Below, piece after piece: positions 25,735 to 35,154 of a DNA stretch of 64,000 nucleotides. Source of the DNA: an uncultured Clostridia bacterium. Its GTDB lineage: Bacteria; Bacillota; Clostridia; Oscillospirales; Acutalibacteraceae. The notes beneath the pieces were generated by a model. It searched no databases, was not told the DNA's origin, and saw only the letters and a list, made by a program, of their open reading frames with translations. Position 1 is the stretch's first letter; each line of letters opens with the position of its first letter. The stretch is from NCBI GenBank assembly GCA_937907605.1, contig CALCYI010000009.1:1-64000 (forward strand), read 5' to 3'. The position numbers and the translations under genes were made by a program.

Positions 25735-25860
25735 CTTAGGCTCCCTTGTGTATTTGGCTCCCTTGTGCAAAGGGAGCTGTCAGCGAAGCTGACTGAGGGA
25801 TTGTAAGCGGGCGGATAACATCCGTCCCCTTAAACCTTAAACCCTAAATCTTAAACCTTA
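25735..25860. repeat. Dispersed palindrome and TTAAACC heptamer repeats
   Basis: Contains GGCTCCCTTGTG / CAAAGGGAGC and TGTCAGC-GAA-GCTGACT palindromes of a type common in gut Clostridia, then GGACG-type inverted bases and about four TTAAACC-like heptamers (25830-25860). The heptamer run recurs at 36276-36306 and 60559-60597. Confidence 0.65.
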
Positions 25861-25888
25861 AAATCCCGACCTCATAGTCGGGATTTTT
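25861..25888 (+). terminator. Intrinsic terminator
   Basis: AAATCCCGAC / GTCGGGATTT stem with a 6-nt loop, then T-rich. It ends the BspA-like transcription unit. Confidence 0.85.
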
Positions 25889-25891
25889 CTA

Positions 25892-25921
25892 TTGAAAAGC
25901 ACATATATATTCTGTTATAAT
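25892..25921 (+). promoter_or_regulatory. Sigma-A promoter of the GT2-TagF gene
   Basis: TTGAAA (25892-25897), 18 bp, TATAAT (25916-25921), 28 bp before the start codon. Confidence 0.75.
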
Positions 25922-25949
25922 ATACCTAATATATCTTAGGAGTTGCTTT

Positions 25950-28655
25950 ATGGACAAGGCGTTTAAAATTTCGGTAATCGTTCCTATCTACAATGTTGAG
26001 GCGTATCTCAGGGAGGCGCTTGATTCCGTTATTTACCAGACGATAGGCTTTAGTAAGAATATTGAGCTTATTTTAGTTAACGACGGCTCGCCCGACAACA
26101 GCGAGGCAATCTGCCTTGAATATAAGGAAAGATATCCTAAAAACATTAATTATATTTACAAGGAAAACGGCGGCGTAAGCTCTGCGCGAAACCTCGGTAT
26201 TGAAAAAGCAACGGGCAAGTACGTAACCTTCCTTGACCCCGACGATAAGTGGGAGAAAAACAGCTTTAAGGCTGCGTATAAATTCCTTGAAAAGCACGGC
26301 GAAATCGACGTTCTCGCCGCAAGAGTAAGGTTCTTTGAGGCGCAGACTAATTACCACGCGCTTGATTATAAGTTCAGGGACGGCACGAGGGTAGCGGATT
26401 TAAGCAGCAGGGAGGATATGTTCTGCGTTCAGTCAACCGCAGCAACGACCTTTATCCGTCGCAGCGCGATAGGCGACGTAAGGTTTGACAGCCGTCTTAA
26501 GTTTGGCGAGGACTCAACCTTTATCAATAAGATTATGCTAAAGCGCTGTAAGCTCGGCTTAATCTGTGAGGCGCTCTATCTTTACAGACGGCGCGCAACG
26601 GGCGACAGCGCGGTTAACCGCCAGACCCTTGACAAATCGTTTTACCTTGCTTCGCTGAAGTATTACCACCTTGAGCTTTTCAGGTACTCGAGGGAGCTTT
26701 ACGGAAAGGTTATCCCTTACGTACAGGCTATGGTCGGGTACGATATTATGTGGCGCTTTGCAAATCCCGATATGAAAAAGGTGCTCAGCCCCGAGGAGCA
26801 GGAGGAATACTTTGCTCTTTTAAAAGAAATTCTCAGCGAAATCGACGATGAAATTCTTATTAACAATCCACGCCATAAATCAATTGCAAAAAAGGTGGAG
26901 GTAATAAGGTATAAACACGGGGCGGATTTGCTGAGCTCCGCACACTTTGACCGTGAAACGAACGAGCTTAAATACAACGCCGCAACGCTGTTTAATATCA
27001 GCAATAATAAATCCCCCGCGGTACAGATTGTAAGCCTTGAAATTAACGGGACTAAGCTTAGCCTTGAGGTTCTTGTTGCAAAGTGGCTTATGGCGTGTAC
27101 TGACGAGGAAAAAGAGCTTTATGCAAAAATCGGCGGCGAGAAGGTTTACCCGTCTGAATTTGAGGAGAGCCATGCCGCCGAATATTCAACCGTCGACGGA
27201 AACGAGTATTATTCCGACCTTGCACGCTTTAGTTATGACATTAAAGACGTGCTTAGAAAAGGCGGACGGCTTGACATGAGGCTCTTTATCAGCTTCGGCG
27301 GCAGGGAATGTCGTACCGCTATACATTACGGTAAATTCATACCCGCCGCAACAAGATACGGCACGGCGTATAAATTCCACGGTAGCTACGGTGTCAAGTG
27401 CTTCAGGGAAAGGGTTGAAATATACTACCCGCGCAGCAAAAGCTTAACTAAGCTTTTGTGGGACGTTAAATGCCTTCTCTGCCTTGTTAAAAGGAAGCGC
27501 CTTGACGTATTTTATAAAAAGCATATCCTTTTCCCGCTCTTTAAAAGGCGTGAGGCTAAAAACGGCAGGCTATGGCTAATATCGGACAGGATTGATAACG
27601 CGGGCGATAACGGCGAGGTACTGTTTAAGTATATCTGCGCGCATAAGCCCGAGGGTGTCAGACCGATGTTTGTTATAGGCGAAATGGCGAAGCCCGAGGT
27701 TAAAGAGAGGCTTGAGGCAATAGGCGAGGTGCTCTACGCCGAGGACAAAAATTATCCGTACTATTTCCTTATGTGTGAAAAGATAATATCCTCGTCCGCG
27801 GGCGAATTTACTATTAATCCGTTCGAGGCGGACAGGCCGTTTTATGCGGATTTAATGAACTTTACCTATTACTTTATGAACCACGGCGTAAACTGCGGCG
27901 ACTGCTCAAAATGGCTCAACAGGTTTAATAAGAATATTCATATCTTCTTCACCACCGGCGAGAGCGAAAGGCAGAATATTATTGACAGGCATTATAACTA
28001 TTCTCCCGAGCAGGTAAAGATTACGGGGCTTGCGCGCTTTGACGCACTCTACGACGACCCGAAGAAGCAGCTTCTCGTGCTTCCTACATGGAGAAGAGCA
28101 TATAAGGAATGTTACGACGACAAGACCTCGAGCATATATTCAGAAACCTTTAAGGAAACCGATTTCTTCAAGTTCTACAACGGTCTTATCACCGACGAAA
28201 GACTGCTTGAAACTATGAGGAGAAAGGGTTACACGGGACTGTTCTGCCTGCACCCGATATTCGCAAAGCAGGCGGCGCATTTTGAAAACAGCGATGTATT
28301 TACGATTAACGAGGGCTTCGTAGACTACAATAAGGCGTTTGCGGAGTCAAGCTTAATGGTAACGGATTATTCTACCATTGCCTTTGACTTTGCATATCTC
28401 AACAAGCCGATAGTATATACTCAGTTTGACAAAGAGGAATTCTACGAAAACCAGATTTACGACGAGTGCTTCGACTACGAAAACGAGGGCTTCGGACCAA
28501 TCTGCGAAAGCCTTGACGAAGCGGTAAGCACTCTTTGCGAAATCATTGAAAACGACTGTAAAAACGAGTATCAGAGTAGGATTGACAGCTTCTTTGTTTA
28601 CCACGATAAGAACAACGCAAAGCGTATTCTTGACGCAGTGCTTGAGGACGAATAA
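25950..28655 (+). CDS. GT2 glycosyltransferase fused to CDP-glycerol glycerophosphotransferase (TagF-like)
   Basis: A 901-aa bifunctional wall-polymer enzyme. Residues 1-about 230 are a GT2 domain (SVIVPIYNVE, LVNDGSPDNS, DPDD). A linker region of about 270 residues has no clear family. The C-terminal about 390 residues match the Glyphos_transf family, with SSAGEFTINPF, a VLPTWRRAY block and the DYSTIAFDFAYLNKPIVY motif typical of TagF/TagB enzymes. It would add a sugar and polyol-phosphate units to a teichoic-acid-like glycopolymer on the inner membrane face. It overlaps the next gene by 1 bp. Confidence 0.88.
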   Translation: MDKAFKISVIVPIYNVEAYLREALDSVIYQTIGFSKNIELILVNDGSPDNSEAICLEYKERYPKNINYIYKENGGVSSARNLGIEKATGKYVTFLDPDDKWEKNSFKAAYKFLEKHGEIDVLAARVRFFEAQTNYHALDYKFRDGTRVADLSSREDMFCVQSTAATTFIRRSAIGDVRFDSRLKFGEDSTFINKIMLKRCKLGLICEALYLYRRRATGDSAVNRQTLDKSFYLASLKYYHLELFRYSRELYGKVIPYVQAMVGYDIMWRFANPDMKKVLSPEEQEEYFALLKEILSEIDDEILINNPRHKSIAKKVEVIRYKHGADLLSSAHFDRETNELKYNAATLFNISNNKSPAVQIVSLEINGTKLSLEVLVAKWLMACTDEEKELYAKIGGEKVYPSEFEESHAAEYSTVDGNEYYSDLARFSYDIKDVLRKGGRLDMRLFISFGGRECRTAIHYGKFIPAATRYGTAYKFHGSYGVKCFRERVEIYYPRSKSLTKLLWDVKCLLCLVKRKRLDVFYKKHILFPLFKRREAKNGRLWLISDRIDNAGDNGEVLFKYICAHKPEGVRPMFVIGEMAKPEVKERLEAIGEVLYAEDKNYPYYFLMCEKIISSSAGEFTINPFEADRPFYADLMNFTYYFMNHGVNCGDCSKWLNRFNKNIHIFFTTGESERQNIIDRHYNYSPEQVKITGLARFDALYDDPKKQLLVLPTWRRAYKECYDDKTSSIYSETFKETDFFKFYNGLITDERLLETMRRKGYTGLFCLHPIFAKQAAHFENSDVFTINEGFVDYNKAFAESSLMVTDYSTIAFDFAYLNKPIVYTQFDKEEFYENQIYDECFDYENEGFGPICESLDEAVSTLCEIIENDCKNEYQSRIDSFFVYHDKNNAKRILDAVLEDE

Positions 28656-29338
28656 TGGATAAGAAAACCTATAAGCTTATTGAGGATTATATGCTCTCGT
28701 GTATGGAGGACTCCGCGCACGATAAGGAGCATATTTACAGGGTGCTTTATACCGCGCTTGATATTGCCGAAACCGAGCCTGAGGCGGACAGGGATATTCT
28801 GATTACCGCCTGTCTGCTACACGACATCGCTCGTCGTGAACAGCTTGAAAACCCCGCGCTCTGTCACGCGCAGGTCGGGGCTGAGAAAGCCAAAATGTTC
28901 CTGCTCGATAACGGCTTTTCTGAGGAATTCTCAGATAAGGTTGCGCACTGTATAAGCACTCACCGCTTCCGCGGGAACAACCCGCCCGAAAGTATTGAGG
29001 CGAAAATCCTCTTTGACGCCGATAAAATCGACGCCGCGGGTACGCTCGGTATCGCAAGAACCCTGCTATATAACGGCACCGTGGGCAGTCCGCTTTATTC
29101 GCTCAACGAAAACGGGCTCGTCTCCGACGGAAAGGACGACGATATGCCCTCGTTTTTGCAGGAATACCGCTTCAAGCTTGAAAAGGTATATTCAAAGCTA
29201 ATAACGAAGCGCGGCAGGGAAATCGGCGAGCAGCGCAGAAAAACCGCAGTTTCCTTCTATGAGGATATGCTCTCGGAATTACAGCCTGCCTACAAAAAGG
29301 GAAAAGCCCTGCTCAAAAAAGAAATAACGGATGGTTAG
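28655..29338 (+). CDS. HD-domain phosphohydrolase
   Basis: A 227-aa HD-superfamily hydrolase. The metal motifs are HDKEHIYRV near residue 23, ACLLHDIARRE near 52 (the HD pair), a later His (ISTHRFRG) and FDADKIDAAG near 122. This is the compact class related to YedJ-like uncharacterised proteins. Substrate is unknown; nucleotides are typical. Its start codon overlaps the stop of the TagF-like gene (TAATG), so it is translationally coupled, though a functional link is only inferred. Confidence 0.82.
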   Translation: MDKKTYKLIEDYMLSCMEDSAHDKEHIYRVLYTALDIAETEPEADRDILITACLLHDIARREQLENPALCHAQVGAEKAKMFLLDNGFSEEFSDKVAHCISTHRFRGNNPPESIEAKILFDADKIDAAGTLGIARTLLYNGTVGSPLYSLNENGLVSDGKDDDMPSFLQEYRFKLEKVYSKLITKRGREIGEQRRKTAVSFYEDMLSELQPAYKKGKALLKKEITDG

Positions 29339-29360
29339 CGACCATCCGTTATTTCTTTTT
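29321..29360 (+). terminator. Intrinsic terminator overlapping the HD gene stop
   Basis: A 14-bp perfect stem (AAATAACGGATGGT with its complement) whose loop contains the TAG stop codon, followed by CTTTTTTATT. Confidence 0.9.
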
Positions 29361-29362
29361 TA

Positions 29363-29458
29363 TTATTTCATAAACATTGTCAGTCCTACGGAAATGCAGC
29401 TCAGCGCCATTAATACCGCGAGCACGATTGCTGTTATTTTTACCCATTTACTTCTCAT
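29363..29458 (-). CDS. 31-aa single-span membrane peptide
   Basis: The frame starts MRSKWVKITAIV and ends TMFMK. AAAAGGAATG lies upstream of the ATG. A basic N-terminus (Arg2, Lys4, Lys7) precedes one hydrophobic span of about 20 residues, and the peptide ends Met-Phe-Met-Lys. Size and layout recall very short Firmicutes membrane proteins such as Prli42 or DUF4044 members, but similarity is only of type. It is too short for most gene callers. It sits alone between convergent genes. Confidence 0.5.
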   Translation of the reverse strand: MRSKWVKITAIVLAVLMALSCISVGLTMFMK

Positions 29459-29479
29459 AATCATTCCTTTTCAGTAAGC

Positions 29480-29660
29480 AGTTAGTAAAAGACGAAAAGA
29501 CGAAAAAACGAAGCACTCCCTTCGGTCGCTACGAAGAGTTGACCGTCGGTCAACAGTAGGGTCTTGCAGACGGCATTATAATGGGTACGGGCAGAGCCCG
29601 TCCTTCTTCAAGCTTAGCTTGACTTCGTTGCACGCCTGCGTGCGCTTCGTATCTTCGTTA
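29480..29660. repeat. Dispersed hairpin-rich repeat region
   Basis: Contains GTTGACC-GTC-GGTCAAC, ACGGGC-AGA-GCCCGT, AAGCTTAGCTT and GCACGCCTGCGTGC. Parts are the inverse of 22715-22790 and resemble blocks at 51410-51440. The last hairpins could end the minus-strand phosphohexomutase transcript. Confidence 0.6.
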
Positions 29661-29663
29661 TTT

Positions 29664-31376
29664 TCATTTCATAAATCCGTCTGCAGCCTTAATAAGCTTA
29701 TCTGCAATCGCGTTTGCGTCTGCACGGCTCTCGCCGATTGCGGTAATGTACGCCTTGATTTTCGGCTCCGTGCCGCTCGGGCGTACTATAACCTTGTTGC
29801 CCTTTTCAAGCGCGAACGCGAGCACATTCGACTTCGGAAGCTCTATAATTTCCTTGGTGCCATCGGTAAATACGGTTTCGCTCGCTTTGTAGTCCGATAC
29901 TGCCGTTACGCCGAAGCCTGCGATTTCCTTAGGCGGATTTGCCCTGAGGGCGTCCATAATACCCGCCATTTTTTCCATACCTGCCGCGCCCTCAAAGGTG
30001 TAGGACTGTACGGTGTTGGCGTAGTAGCCGAACTCGTCGTAGAGCGAGTTCATAACGTCGACGAGGTTCATGCCCTTACTCTTGTAAAACGCCGCCATTT
30101 CGCAGATAAGCATCGATGCAACTACCGCGTCCTTATCCCTTGCGTGAGTGCCTGCAAGGTAGCCGTAGCTCTCCTCAAAGCCCATTACGAAGTCGTCGGC
30201 TCTGCCCTCGCTTTCAAGGTTAGTTATCAGCTCGCCGATATACTTAAAGCCCGTTAAGAGATTCTTAAAGGTGCAGTTATATTTCTTTGCGATTACCTCA
30301 GCCAAATCAGTTGAAACGAAGCTTTTTACCGCGATTGCAGAGGAGGGAAGAGTACCGTTTGCCTTGCGCTCGGAAAGAATATAGTTAAGGAGCATTGCGC
30401 CAACCTCGTTGCCGCTCATAAGCACGAGCTCGCCCGATTTGTCGGGTACCGCTATGCCCACTCTGTCGCAGTCGGGGTCGGTGGCGAGGAGTATGTCCGC
30501 GCCTATGCTCTTGTTCATCTCAAGACCGATTTCAAATACCTGCTTGATTTCGGGGTTCGGGAAGGGACAGGTCGGGAAGTTGCCGTCGGGGTTTTCCTGC
30601 TCGGGAACCACGTAAACCTTTTTAATTCCAATCCTGTCGAGTATTGCCCTTACCGGCTTATTACCCGTACCGTTTAAGGGCGTGTAGATAACCTTGAGGT
30701 CTGCGTTCTTTACGATTTCGGGGTTAATGCACTGCTTTTGAACCTCGTCAAGAAAGGCGTTTATTACCTCTTCGCCGATAAACCGGATTTTTCCGTTCTT
30801 AACCGCCTCGTCGAAGTCGCATTTTTTAATACCCGTGAAGTAATCCACCTTCTGTATCATCTCGTAGGTCTCGGCGGCTTCCTCGTCGGTCATCTGGTAG
30901 CCGTGGGGATTGTAGCATTTGTAGCCGTTATACTTTGCGGGGTTGTGCGAGGCGGTGAGGATAATACCGCTTGAGCAGCCGAAATACCTTATCGCAAAGG
31001 AAAGGCACGGGGTAGGCTCTAATTCCTCATAGAGATATACCTTAATCCCGTTTGCCGCAAGGATTGAAGCAGCTTCTCTTGAGAAGTAGTCGCTCTTAAT
31101 TCTCGAGTCGTAGCCGATAGCGATTGACGGATTTTCATAGTTTTTATTGAGGAAATCCGAAAGTCCCTGAGTCGCCCTGCCGACCGTGTAAATGTTCATT
31201 CTGTTCGTGCCCGCGCCGATAACTCCGCGCAGACCCGCCGTACCGAATTCAAGCTCACGGTAAAAGCGGTCGAGTATTTCGTCGTCCTTACCTCTGATTG
31301 CTTCAAGCTCTGCCTTAAGGTCGGGGTCGCCGGTAGCCTTGTTGAGCCATTCGTTATATAAAGCGTTAATGTCCAT
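29664..31376 (-). CDS. pgcA: Phospho-sugar mutase (phosphoglucomutase/phosphomannomutase)
   Basis: A 570-aa alpha-D-phosphohexomutase of the four-domain family. The active-site phosphoserine loop is TASHNPAKYNGYK near residue 142, the Mg2+ loop DPDCDRVG near 305, the sugar loop GFEESYGY near 400 and the phosphate-binding RPSGTEPKIK near 535. It interconverts hexose-1- and hexose-6-phosphates, feeding UDP-glucose for polysaccharide and glycolipid synthesis. The length fits the Firmicutes PgcA type (about 570-580), which mainly uses glucose phosphate. Ribosome site AAGGGAG. Confidence 0.92.
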   Translation of the reverse strand: MDINALYNEWLNKATGDPDLKAELEAIRGKDDEILDRFYRELEFGTAGLRGVIGAGTNRMNIYTVGRATQGLSDFLNKNYENPSIAIGYDSRIKSDYFSREAASILAANGIKVYLYEELEPTPCLSFAIRYFGCSSGIILTASHNPAKYNGYKCYNPHGYQMTDEEAAETYEMIQKVDYFTGIKKCDFDEAVKNGKIRFIGEEVINAFLDEVQKQCINPEIVKNADLKVIYTPLNGTGNKPVRAILDRIGIKKVYVVPEQENPDGNFPTCPFPNPEIKQVFEIGLEMNKSIGADILLATDPDCDRVGIAVPDKSGELVLMSGNEVGAMLLNYILSERKANGTLPSSAIAVKSFVSTDLAEVIAKKYNCTFKNLLTGFKYIGELITNLESEGRADDFVMGFEESYGYLAGTHARDKDAVVASMLICEMAAFYKSKGMNLVDVMNSLYDEFGYYANTVQSYTFEGAAGMEKMAGIMDALRANPPKEIAGFGVTAVSDYKASETVFTDGTKEIIELPKSNVLAFALEKGNKVIVRPSGTEPKIKAYITAIGESRADANAIADKLIKAADGFMK

Positions 31377-31428
31377 ATGTACACTCCCTTATTTAGTAAT
31401 GCTTTTATTTTAATCCTAATATTAACTA

Positions 31429-31457
31429 TTGTCAATATTTCAATAATTTAGTATAAT
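31429..31457 (+). promoter_or_regulatory. Sigma-A promoter of the yifB operon
   Basis: TTGTCA (31429-31434), 17 bp, TATAAT (31452-31457), 18 bp before the start codon. Confidence 0.75.
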
Positions 31458-31475
31458 ACTTTCGGTGGTGATGAA

Positions 31476-32996
31476 ATGTTTGCAAAGGTTAAGAGCCAGG
31501 GGCTTTTCGGGCTCAGCAGCTTTGATGTGTTCGTTGAGGCTGATACGAGCAACGGGCTGCCTCGTTTCGACTTGGTAGGTCTGCCCGACGCGGCTGTTAA
31601 GGAGAGCAGGGAGAGGGTAAGAGCTTCGATAAAAAACTGCGGCTTTACCTTCCCTATATCACGGATAACCGTTAATATTGCGCCTGCCGATATTAAAAAG
31701 GAGGGCGCAGTTTACGACCTTCCCATACTGATTGCAATCCTCTGTGCAAGCCGTCAGCTTACGGGCAATTTCGACGATTATTCCTTCATCGGCGAGCTTT
31801 CGCTCAACGGCGAAATCCGTTCGGCGCGCGGAGTTTTACCGATGGTTATACAGGCGGCGAAGAGTGGCGTGGGCTCCGTATTTGTCCCCTTCGATAACGC
31901 CTTTGAGGCGTCCGTGGTAGACGGTATCGACGTCCTTCCTGCTAAAAATATATTCGAGGTCATTTCTCACCTTAAGGGTGAAAAGCTGATTGAGCCCGTA
32001 TACAGAGCCTCGTTTGAAGAGGAATATACGGAGGAGCTTGATTTCTCCGATGTTAAGGGACAGAGTGAAGCAAAGCGCGCGCTTGAAATCGCTGCGGCAG
32101 GCGGTCATAACTGCCTTATGATAGGCGCTCCCGGAACGGGAAAATCAATGCTCGCAAAGCGTATCGGCTCAATCCTGCCCGAAATGACGTTTGATGAGAA
32201 AATTGAAACCACTAAAATCTATTCGGTAGCGGGTGAGCTAAGACGCGGACAGCGCCTCGTTTCAAGACGTCCCTTCCGCTCGCCCCACCATACCGTGTCC
32301 GCCCAGGGACTCACGGGCGGCGGAAGCTCGCCGAAGCCGGGCGAAATCTCGCTTTCTAATAACGGCGTGCTGTTTTTAGACGAGTTCCCCGAGTTTGACC
32401 GTCGCGCTAAGGAGGCGCTGCGTCAGCCGCTTGAGGACGGTAAGGTTACGGTTACAAGGGCTGCGGGCGCGGTTACTTATCCCGCGAATATTATGCTCGT
32501 TGCCGCTATGAACCCCTGTCCCTGCGGATATATGGGACATCCCACGAGGGAGTGTACCTGCACCGAAGCGGCGAAGAAGCGCTATCGCGATAAGGTTTCG
32601 GGACCTCTGCTCGACAGGATTGATATTCATATTGAGGTTCCCGCCGTTGACTATGAGCAGCTTTCAGGCAAGCAGAAGGAGGAGTCAAGCGAGGAAATCA
32701 GAAAGAGAGTCAACGCTGCACGTGCGGTACAAAACGAGCGCTTTAAGGGTACGGGGATTACCTGTAACGCAAAGATGACTCCCCGTGCAACGCGGAAATA
32801 CTGCGTGCTTTCCGAGGACGCTGATTCAATGCTGAAAGCGAGCTTTGATTCAATGGGACTCTCCGCGAGAGCGTACGATAAAATACTCAGGGTTGCGCGT
32901 ACGATAGCAGACCTTGAGGGCAGCGAGATAATCGAGCTGCCGCATATTGCGGAGGCTGTTCAGTACAGAAGTCTTGACAGAAAATACTGGAGGTAA
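31476..32996 (+). CDS. comM: YifB/ComM family Mg-chelatase-like AAA+ ATPase
   Basis: A 506-aa protein with an N-terminal Lon-like/ChlI domain (residues 1-about 165, including GLPDAAVKESRERVRAS and DIKKEGAVYDLPI). An AAA+ Mg-chelatase module follows: Walker A GAPGTGKS near 225, Walker B LFLDEFPEF near 305, and a C-terminal Mg_chelatase_C part. A zinc-ribbon-like NPCPCGYMGHPTRECTC lies near 345. ComM of Gram-negatives is a branch-migration helicase in natural transformation; in Clostridia the role is unproven. It heads a four-gene operon. Confidence 0.93.
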   Translation: MFAKVKSQGLFGLSSFDVFVEADTSNGLPRFDLVGLPDAAVKESRERVRASIKNCGFTFPISRITVNIAPADIKKEGAVYDLPILIAILCASRQLTGNFDDYSFIGELSLNGEIRSARGVLPMVIQAAKSGVGSVFVPFDNAFEASVVDGIDVLPAKNIFEVISHLKGEKLIEPVYRASFEEEYTEELDFSDVKGQSEAKRALEIAAAGGHNCLMIGAPGTGKSMLAKRIGSILPEMTFDEKIETTKIYSVAGELRRGQRLVSRRPFRSPHHTVSAQGLTGGGSSPKPGEISLSNNGVLFLDEFPEFDRRAKEALRQPLEDGKVTVTRAAGAVTYPANIMLVAAMNPCPCGYMGHPTRECTCTEAAKKRYRDKVSGPLLDRIDIHIEVPAVDYEQLSGKQKEESSEEIRKRVNAARAVQNERFKGTGITCNAKMTPRATRKYCVLSEDADSMLKASFDSMGLSARAYDKILRVARTIADLEGSEIIELPHIAEAVQYRSLDRKYWR

Positions 32997-32998
32997 TT

Positions 32999-33643
32999 AT
33001 GGAAAAGTATATCGAAAACACTATGAAAAACCTTGAAAAGAACGGAATTAAGCCGTTTTATGCCGAAACTAAGGAGGAGGTGCTCCCGATAGTAAAGAGC
33101 CTTATTAATAAGGGCGAGAGCATTTCAAACGGCGGCTCAATGAGCATTAAGGAGTGCGGCGTTGCCGAGCTTATCTCTAACGGCGATTACGACTACATTG
33201 ACCGCTCACAGTACGCACCTGAGGACGTGCGTGAGGCGTATATTAAGGCTTTCGGCTGCGATACATATTTCTGCTCCTCCAACGCCGTGACCGAAAGGGG
33301 AGAGCTCTACAACGTTGACGGCAATTCAAACCGCGTTGCGTGCATCGTTTACGGACCAAAGCAGGTTATTATGGTAGTCGGTAAGAATAAAATCGTGCCC
33401 GATATTAACTCTGCAATTAAGCGCGTTAAGGAGAAGGCTGCGCCGCCGAACTGCGTAAGGCTCGGTATTCCGTCAGCCTGTTCAAAGCTCGGAAAGTGCG
33501 TGTCGCTAATGCAGGAAAATCCCTTTATGTGCGACGGCTGCGCGGCGGATACAAGGATTTGCTGCAACTACGTCGTATCCGCAAAGCAGAGACAAAAGGA
33601 CAGGATTAAGGTAATTATCGTTAACGAGGATTTGGGCTACTAA
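32999..33643 (+). CDS. LUD-domain protein
   Basis: A 214-aa LUD (lactate utilization/DUF162) protein. It has the conserved NGGSMSIKECG segment near residue 40 and the FCSSNAVTERGELYNVDG block near 93, plus a cysteine-rich C-terminus (CSKLGKC, CDGC, ICCN) that may hold a cluster or metal. LutC-like members help oxidise lactate, but standalone clostridial copies are uncharacterised. The start follows the yifB stop by 2 bp behind TGGAGG, and its stop overlaps the next start. Confidence 0.85.
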   Translation: MEKYIENTMKNLEKNGIKPFYAETKEEVLPIVKSLINKGESISNGGSMSIKECGVAELISNGDYDYIDRSQYAPEDVREAYIKAFGCDTYFCSSNAVTERGELYNVDGNSNRVACIVYGPKQVIMVVGKNKIVPDINSAIKRVKEKAAPPNCVRLGIPSACSKLGKCVSLMQENPFMCDGCAADTRICCNYVVSAKQRQKDRIKVIIVNEDLGY

Positions 33644-35154
33644 TGAAAAACAGAAGCACTCGAAATCTTAAAATTTCAACCCGTATAACGCTTTCTGCGG
33701 TTTTTGGGATTATCATACCCGTTGTCGTCGCCGTTATATTTTCGTCGGTAATGCTGAGCTCCATAACCTCGTATTTTAACTTTTCCGATGTCACTACGAA
33801 CTCCTATTCAATGCTCAACCAGATTCAGTGGAATCAGACTATGAGCTCAATATCGAACGAGCTTGTGTCGGAGGCAGACAGGGAGCATAAGTACAACGCC
33901 GTCAACGGCTACGTTACCAGTATTGAAAATATCGGAGCTAAGGTATATATCGAATGTAACGGGACGGCATTTTATTCCACAGCCGATAGAGATACCGTGC
34001 TCGGCGAGGCGAATAATATCATCAGCGTTGATACGGAAAGGAACGTTAACTATTTCGGCGAAAACGGAATGGTTATCATCACCCATGCCGAAAAGCAGGG
34101 CGAGTGCTACCTCGTAGTCGTTGAAAATACCAATTACTCCGTTGAGGATATAACAGCTCGTAATACGGCGCAGAATTTCTCCTCCCTTGTATTTAATAAA
34201 ACGAGCGTGCTGTTTCTCCTTATAGTACTCTTGTTTATACTCTCAATCGCCGCGCTATCCTTTATCACCTCGCGTACTATTAACGTGCCGATAAGGAAGC
34301 TTACCGAGGGCGCTAAGAATATCGCCGACGGCAATCTCGATTTCAATATTGACTACGAGAGCACTAACGAAATAGGTCAGACGGTAAAGGCGTTTAACGC
34401 TATGACGAGGCGGCTCAAATCCTCGATTGAGGCGCAGAATAAAATTGAGCAGTCGAGGAAGGAAATGATTGCGGGTATCGCACATGATTTAAGGACTCCG
34501 CTGACCTCGGTAAAGGGTTATGTAGAGGGCATAAGGGACGGTATCGCCAACACTCCCGAGAAGCAGAAAAGCTATATGGATACGATTTATTCCTCGACTC
34601 TCTCTATGGAAAAGCTCCTTGACGAGCTGCTTACGGTATCGAGGCTTGAGATAGGCAATATCGAGCTTAATAAATCCGACGTTAATCTTACCGATTTTTT
34701 AAACGATTGCGCCGACGAGCTCAGCGTGGAGCTCGGTAACGAGGGCTTTGACTTTGAATTTATAAATAAATGCAGCGACTCGGCTCTCGTTGAGATTGAT
34801 GTTGACCGCTTTTCAAGGGTTATTCAGAATATCGTATCAAATTCAATAAAATATAAAAAGCCCGACGTTAAGGGCAAAATTATACTCGAAGCGCAGGAAT
34901 ACGCAAAGAGCGTTATTATCAGCATTAAGGACAACGGAATAGGGCTCGATTCAGAGAGCCTGCCGAGGATATTTGAAACCTTCTACCGAGCGGACAAGGC
35001 GCGTACTAAGGTAAGCGAGGGCTCGGGGCTCGGACTTTCGGTATGTAAACAGCTTGTTGAGCTTCACGGCGGTCAGATATGGGCGAGCAGCGAAGAGGGC
35101 AACGGGCTTACGGTATTAATTTCACTTTATAAGAAGGAAGAGACTGATGAATAA
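33643..35154 (+). CDS. Sensor histidine kinase
   Basis: A 503-aa membrane kinase. Span one is at about residues 20-45, an outer sensor segment runs to about 185, and span two is at about 187-208. HAMP follows, with the phosphorylated His281 (AHDLRTPLTS), N-box IVSNSIKYKK near 400 and ATP-lid motifs SLPRIFETFYRAD and GSGLGLSVCK. It overlaps the LUD gene by 1 bp and its regulator by 8 bp, so the pair is co-translated. The signal is unknown. Confidence 0.92.
   Translation: MKNRSTRNLKISTRITLSAVFGIIIPVVVAVIFSSVMLSSITSYFNFSDVTTNSYSMLNQIQWNQTMSSISNELVSEADREHKYNAVNGYVTSIENIGAKVYIECNGTAFYSTADRDTVLGEANNIISVDTERNVNYFGENGMVIITHAEKQGECYLVVVENTNYSVEDITARNTAQNFSSLVFNKTSVLFLLIVLLFILSIAALSFITSRTINVPIRKLTEGAKNIADGNLDFNIDYESTNEIGQTVKAFNAMTRRLKSSIEAQNKIEQSRKEMIAGIAHDLRTPLTSVKGYVEGIRDGIANTPEKQKSYMDTIYSSTLSMEKLLDELLTVSRLEIGNIELNKSDVNLTDFLNDCADELSVELGNEGFDFEFINKCSDSALVEIDVDRFSRVIQNIVSNSIKYKKPDVKGKIILEAQEYAKSVIISIKDNGIGLDSESLPRIFETFYRADKARTKVSEGSGLGLSVCKQLVELHGGQIWASSEEGNGLTVLISLYKKEETDE

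Noticed and set aside
29619..30257. 212-aa open frame on the plus strand over the phosphohexomutase
   Set aside because: A shadow of the mutase gene; it is Cys/Arg/His-rich without domain features and starts in a repeat.
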